Shown: piece after piece, positions 60,385-64,000 of the stretch
Position numbering within the stretch: the stretch's first letter is position 1
Layout: each line of letters begins with the position of its first letter
Source of the DNA: Flavobacterium branchiicola
Lineage (GTDB): Bacteria > Bacteroidota > Bacteroidia > Flavobacteriales > Flavobacteriaceae
Direction: 5' to 3'
NCBI RefSeq assembly: GCF_018383905.1
Contig: NZ_JAGYWA010000002.1
Coordinates: forward strand, 255,262-319,261
Length of the DNA stretch: 64,000 bases
Translations under genes and position numbers: made by a program
Notes under the pieces: model-generated
Database searches by the model: none
Seen by the model: the letters and a program-made list of their open reading frames with translations, nothing else
Told to the model about the DNA's origin: nothing

Positions 60385-61668
60385 TTAATATTCTTTTATT
60401 TTTTTTATCATTCGCTCAAGTGTCTCAATGGCTATTTCTTTATCCCGGTCTTCTGCCGAGTAAGCTTTGCTGCGCATGGAATCATAGGAGAGAATATCCT
60501 TGTTTGGCGTAGATAAAAAGGGCACAATTGTCTTAAAGAGGTGATTCATTGATTTTGAAATTAATATCTCCAGCTCACTGGAAGCCCTGAGAATCAGCGC
60601 CGTCTGATCGGTCGATAATTGGCAGACCACCCTTTCGTTTTTCTTTGCTATTGTACTGGGTTCAGGCTGTTTTACAACAGCAGATGAAGTAAGGGAAACA
60701 GTTTTTGTGAGCTGCTGTTTTTTTTCCTGAAAGATTATTTCCTGCTCAAACCATTCCCGCAGTATTTTTTTTAGATTTTGATAATTTGAATGCAAAGCGA
60801 TATCTTCTCTGATAGTAATTTGACTGAATTCTTTGAAATAGAAAAGCAGGCATTCCATTTTATCTGGCATTTGAAGCGGCTCATCAATTTTTCTTGAAAT
60901 TTTCTGCGTATAATAGTTGATAAAAATCTTGCTGTTGAAATTCATATAAATTAGTAATTCTATCAGGCTCACATGGGTTTTGTTTTTATTCTGATTATGG
61001 GTCAAAGATTCCAATTCCTTTATCAAAGATTTTTGGTAAAGCATTTCACGGAAAGTAACCTTCCTTTTCTTCTTTGAATGAACAAAACAGTACAGAGAAT
61101 TAAAAACAATATCAACCAATAGTTTTTCTTCTGTTTCAAAAAACGGACTGCTTCTAAGTTTGTCAAGTCTTTGTCTCATCTTCTTACTTGAAACACCCAG
61201 ATAGGATACAGGTATTCGGGAATCCAGACTTAAGAATCGGGTAAACCGGGACTCTATGAAAGTAAGCAGCTCATCCAGTGAAGCAAGCAAAGCAGTGACT
61301 GCCTCTCTCAAGTCTTCCCGCTGTAAATGCATTTCAGTATTTATGGCTATTAGCTGGTCCCAAAGACTTATTAACGCCGAATGATAATTTTTCACAAGCA
61401 CTTTTATTTGTTTCTCTTTATTAAGGGAGAAAACCTGGATGGTAAGCTGAGTCTGGATTAATTGCGTTTCTTCAATTGCCTTTTCAACAATAGCCTTGCA
61501 CTGTAGTGTTGTAAGCTGATCAGCATCATTTTTTTTCGGATTAAAGTTTAGTGTCACTACCGAATCCAGCCATTCTAAAAGATAGGTTTGAGTCATGTCT
61601 TTCATTTTTAAGTAAATACTGCTCTCAATCGTAAATTGAGAGTACTTCAAATCAATGGATGCAAGCAC
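60385..61668 (-). CDS. Hypothetical protein of the conjugative element, helical
   Basis: The frame codes for 427 residues; MKDMTQTYLLEW (61605) is a likelier start and gives about 406. It is almost entirely helical and soluble, with no recognised domain. Repeating L-x3-L patterns and KKKRKVTFREMLYQKSLIKELESLTHNQ in the middle suggest coiled-coil or protein-binding surfaces. It lies 17 bases behind the AraC-type gene and ends in a strong terminator, so both form one transcript. A regulatory or accessory role is likely by position only. Confidence 0.65.
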   Translation of the reverse strand: MLASIDLKYSQFTIESSIYLKMKDMTQTYLLEWLDSVVTLNFNPKKNDADQLTTLQCKAIVEKAIEETQLIQTQLTIQVFSLNKEKQIKVLVKNYHSALISLWDQLIAINTEMHLQREDLREAVTALLASLDELLTFIESRFTRFLSLDSRIPVSYLGVSSKKMRQRLDKLRSSPFFETEEKLLVDIVFNSLYCFVHSKKKRKVTFREMLYQKSLIKELESLTHNQNKNKTHVSLIELLIYMNFNSKIFINYYTQKISRKIDEPLQMPDKMECLLFYFKEFSQITIREDIALHSNYQNLKKILREWFEQEIIFQEKKQQLTKTVSLTSSAVVKQPEPSTIAKKNERVVCQLSTDQTALILRASSELEILISKSMNHLFKTIVPFLSTPNKDILSYDSMRSKAYSAEDRDKEIAIETLERMIKKIKEY

Positions 61669-61685
61669 TCTGACCCGGTTAAACT

Positions 61686-62546
61686 TTATTGAGAATTTAA
61701 TTTTAAGCGATATTCAGAGGGAGACAATGCAGTATGTTTTTTAAAGAAGTTGCTAAAAAATGAAGTGTTGGCAAATTTCAGTTCTTCTGAAATATACAAG
61801 ATGGTCAGATCATTATTTTGAAGCAGTATTTTAGCCTCGAGGATAATGGCGTTTTCTATACATTGTTTTGCAGTTATCTCTGTCACATGCTTTACAATTT
61901 TGGTAAGATGCCCGGAAGAAACGTGCAGCGCATCTGCATAGAATTGTACACTATGCTGTTTTCTGCTGTTGAGTTCTAAGAGTCTGAAAAAGTGTATTAC
62001 AAGCTTTTCAGTACTGGTATGTTTAACATTGCTATACCAGGATGATATATAGTAGGCCCTTGCCAGTTCGTAAAGAAAAAGATTAAAGCTCAAAAGCAAT
62101 GTTTCTTTTTTATAGATATGCTTGTTTGAACTTTTTGCTTTGCTGTCCACCAATTTTAGCAAATCTGTCAGCGGAACCATATCTTTCTTTTTCAGGAAAA
62201 TTTTCGAAACATGCTGAGTGGTAAAATATTCAAAGTATCCAATATGCGGCCATTTGATACTATTATCAAAAGCGAACTCAGAGCTAAACGACAGCAGGCA
62301 GATTTGTATCTGACTGCTCATTATGAAAATTTCACAAATGGACCTCTTTGGAATTACAATTAGTTCATTGATAAATAAATGGATTTTTTGATTGTTAATT
62401 TGGATCCCCAATGCCCCTGTAATTATAAATAGAACACTAAATCGATCCACAATTAGTAAATCCATGACAGCATTACGTGAGGTATATGTTTCAAAAATAT
62501 AGACTTGCAGGCCTAAAGGATAATATTTTGATTTTCTGGATGCCAC
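61686..62546 (-). CDS. AraC-family transcription regulator
   Basis: This 286-residue protein has an N-terminal cupin-like sensing region (about 1-165, not clearly assigned) and a C-terminal double HTH of the AraC/XylS type (about 185-286): SVQFYADALHVSSGHLTKIVKHVTEITAKQCIENAIILEAKILLQNNDLTILYISEELKFANTSFFSNFFKKHTALSPSEYR. The SFFSNFFKKHTALSPSEYR end is diagnostic. It probably controls genes of the conjugative element or the adjacent small membrane and lipoprotein genes. It is cotranscribed with the 427-residue gene. The motif cluster at 63731-63800 is a possible target. Confidence 0.92.
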   Translation of the reverse strand: MASRKSKYYPLGLQVYIFETYTSRNAVMDLLIVDRFSVLFIITGALGIQINNQKIHLFINELIVIPKRSICEIFIMSSQIQICLLSFSSEFAFDNSIKWPHIGYFEYFTTQHVSKIFLKKKDMVPLTDLLKLVDSKAKSSNKHIYKKETLLLSFNLFLYELARAYYISSWYSNVKHTSTEKLVIHFFRLLELNSRKQHSVQFYADALHVSSGHLTKIVKHVTEITAKQCIENAIILEAKILLQNNDLTILYISEELKFANTSFFSNFFKKHTALSPSEYRLKLNSQ

Positions 62547-62618
62547 AATAAATTCTTTAAAGTTTTTATAATTGTGTAATGCAGTATACTTAACTCTTAT
62601 GTAAATAAAGAGATCGTA

Positions 62619-62867
62619 TTACTTGTTGAAAAATCTCGCCATTATTGAAACGCAGACAAAAAATAAATTGGAAATGCCGTTTACAAAAAATAGAAATGCA
62701 AGATTTCTGGGAGATTCTGTTTGTATCTCGCCGTTGACTAGGTAGCCTAATATTTCATCATAGCATAATATATCTATGATGAAATAAAGGCAGACAACAT
62801 TGAAAAGAATCAAAAACACACAATACACGTATTGTATTTGTTTTTCAAACTGCTCAGTTATATACAT
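62619..62867 (-). CDS. Small membrane protein with two spans
   Basis: This 82-residue protein has two hydrophobic spans (about 14-36, YCVFLILFNVVCLYFIIDIL; about 56-78, LAFLFFVNGISNLFFVCVSI) joined by an acidic loop (EILGYLVNGEIQTESP). It starts seven bases after the lipoprotein gene stop, so they are probably cotranscribed. The family was not recognised. It is encoded 72 bp upstream of the AraC-type gene on the same strand. Confidence 0.65.
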   Translation of the reverse strand: MYITEQFEKQIQYVYCVFLILFNVVCLYFIIDILCYDEILGYLVNGEIQTESPRNLAFLFFVNGISNLFFVCVSIMARFFNK

Positions 62868-62874
62868 GGCTTAT

Positions 62875-63603
62875 CTATTGAAGATTTTGAATAATAATTC
62901 CGGTCAAAACGGATCTGTTAACCGCAGTGGAGGAATTTGCGATAGCGCCTTGCAAAGCACCAACACGATTGCCAACTGAAGTTTCCCAGTCTTTGTCTTT
63001 GATTTCCTTCGCGTAGTAGATTGAATATCTGGCTATAGAGGAAGTGGTGAGGATTATCCTTTTATCCTCATTGGTAAACTGTGTATTGTTTATCACCGAT
63101 GTTTCGAATGAAATAATCGATGGGTGAATTACCTCATATTCACCGGTTTCCCATAAGACGATTGAAGCCATAAAGTCGGCAAGGCAGATTTTGGCCGCAT
63201 TTGTCATTCCAGAGTTTGCTATTGCCTGCTCTAATTTTAATTGCGGGCTATCCACGGTTTCCTGAATTTCTCCAAAATTCAGGGGCAGGGTTGCTGCTAA
63301 ATTCGTAAAATCATTATTCAACGCTGAGATGGAATCAACGGTATGGCTGATCTGAACGATTGTTGTAAAGGGATAACTCGCTGTCAAATAGGAATCAAGA
63401 ATGTCATTGTGTATTTTACCAGCTATATCGTATGGGTTATCCGGATTCTCAGGACTTGTTGTTTGTGTCATTTTGCCTGAATGTTTGGACTTCTTCTTAC
63501 TTAAGCTGTTTTCTGCTAAAGTGGTATTTTCGTCAATGTTTTCATTGGTACAGGAAACTAGTAGTGAAACAATTATCACTAACATTACTAAAAGATTTTT
63601 CAT
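62875..63603 (-). CDS. Lipoprotein of unknown function
   Basis: This 242-residue protein has a lipobox LVSC (lipidated cysteine at residue 18) with N/D-rich sequence behind (TNENIDEN) and a Lys/Ser-rich linker. The mature part is mostly helical (NDILDSYLTASYPFTTIVQISHTVDSI and AAKICLADFMASIVLWETGEYEVIHPSI). The protein is outer-membrane or surface exposed by inference. Related lipoproteins are common next to tra regions in Bacteroidota, with unknown roles; surface exclusion would be one possibility but is not supported by sequence. It has no homologue in this window. Confidence 0.7.
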   Translation of the reverse strand: MKNLLVMLVIIVSLLVSCTNENIDENTTLAENSLSKKKSKHSGKMTQTTSPENPDNPYDIAGKIHNDILDSYLTASYPFTTIVQISHTVDSISALNNDFTNLAATLPLNFGEIQETVDSPQLKLEQAIANSGMTNAAKICLADFMASIVLWETGEYEVIHPSIISFETSVINNTQFTNEDKRIILTTSSIARYSIYYAKEIKDKDWETSVGNRVGALQGAIANSSTAVNRSVLTGIIIQNLQ

Positions 63604-63730
63604 GATTTAATGTGTTAAAATGTAAAGACTGTTGTATTTCAGTCAGTTCATTTCACCCGGGTCAGCAGAACTTTAATTCGGCACGATGCCAAATATTTTT
63701 GCTTTTGAATTCAAGGCAAATCTAGAAGCA

Positions 63731-63800
63731 GAAATCCACTCTTGCAAAACATCGCATGTGGATTTCCCGTATTTCGTGTATGGATTTACCGGAAATCCAC
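63731..63800. promoter_or_regulatory. Cluster of four (G)GAAATCCAC / GTGGATTTC(C) sites
   Basis: GAAATCCAC (63731-63739), GTGGATTTCC (63758-63767), TGGATTTACC (63781-63790) and GGAAATCCAC (63791-63800) alternate in orientation. The last two form the dyad TGGATTT-N5-AAATCCA. The cluster lies about 130 bp upstream of the lipoprotein gene and about 155 bp upstream of the forward gene at 63957. It is a strong candidate operator in the divergent region; the AraC-type protein is one possible binder. Confidence 0.6.
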
Positions 63801-63956
63801 ACACCTTTTTTCAATGTTACATGTGCTAATTATCAATATATTATGTTATATTTGAAGGTCTTTTCTTAAGATAGCTACATTATTCTCAGTTATTTGCATT
63901 TTCTCCCTGTGAAAATGCATTTTCAATTCAAATAGTTTCTAATTTTAATTTATCAT

Positions 63957-64000
63957 ATGATTAAAAAGTATCTATTAGTAGTATCCCTTTGCTTTGGAAT
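63957..64000 (+). CDS. Start of a secreted protein, cut by window edge
   Basis: An ATG at 63957 begins MIKKYLLVVSLCFG, a basic start followed by a hydrophobic core, which is a typical signal peptide. Only 14 complete codons are inside the window, so the family cannot be named. It is divergent from the lipoprotein gene and shares the region with the GTGGATTTCC sites. Confidence 0.5.
   Translation, partial: MIKKYLLVVSLCFG

Noticed and set aside
1..64000. CRISPR array, tRNA or rRNA genes
   Set aside because: No regularly spaced repeats and no cloverleaf or rRNA-like sequence were seen by eye on either strand.

Overview
The window comes from a Bacteroidota genome, most probably a Flavobacterium or close relative. 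Signs seen directly: AT-rich intergenic DNA with A-rich leaders instead of strong Shine-Dalgarno sites, Bacteroidota-type -7 boxes (TAnnTTTG), SusC/SusD (RagA/RagB) pairs with FecI/FecR, a DUF6122 protein, and TraE-TraN conjugation genes of the Bacteroidetes conjugative-transposon type. No rRNA, tRNA or CRISPR array was seen.

Layout. (1) 1-6460: ordinary chromosome with a DUF1203 fragment, a TlpA-like thioredoxin, a NERD protein, an AHSA1/SRPBCC protein, a CPA1 Na+/H+ antiporter and dnaK with a perfect 15-bp terminator hairpin. (2) 6592-9597: an integration module directly behind dnaK (double HTH protein, tyrosine recombinase, membrane protein, excisionase-like HTH protein). (3) 9843-11320: DUF6122 protein and trxB. 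(4) 11318-16280: redox/stress genes (split ferredoxin reductase, DUF4405 membrane protein, NAD(P)H oxidoreductase, Crp-like and HxlR regulators, DoxX) bracketed by broken rteC and mobC fragments, so probably cargo of a decayed conjugative transposon. (5) 16766-35922: a large co-oriented locus with ECF sigma factor, anti-sigma, STN-containing SusC, SusD, two TlpA-like proteins, a stand-alone DsbD-alpha-like protein, a secreted ThuA/amidotransferase-like protein, full-length DsbD, a class V aminotransferase/cysteine desulfurase-like enzyme and a two-domain M16 protease. (6) 36600-37260: a decayed phenylalanine-4-hydroxylase gene fused to a decayed second copy of the excisionase-like HTH gene. 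(7) 37757-46527: accessory genes including SRAP (YedK/HMCES), a DnaE-type polymerase and DinB. (8) 46669-47313: two copies of a structured repeat around a truncated gene duplicate. (9) 47578-64000: the transfer region of an integrative conjugative element (traE, F, G, I-like x3, J, K, L, M, N), its regulators, and the beginning of a gene running off the right edge.

How the parts may work together. In region 5 the sigma/anti-sigma pair and the STN domain suggest ligand-induced expression of an outer-membrane importer. Periplasmic thioredoxins fed by DsbD, an M16 protease and a cytosolic PLP enzyme with a CSC motif would suit import and breakdown of disulfide- or sulfur-containing peptides; this substrate is inference. 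dinB and dnaE are five bases apart and downstream of a palindrome, which looks like a mobile damage-tolerance or mutagenesis cassette. The tra cluster has a VirB4-type ATPase and the channel genes, but no relaxase or coupling protein inside the window apart from the mobC relic near 16 kb.
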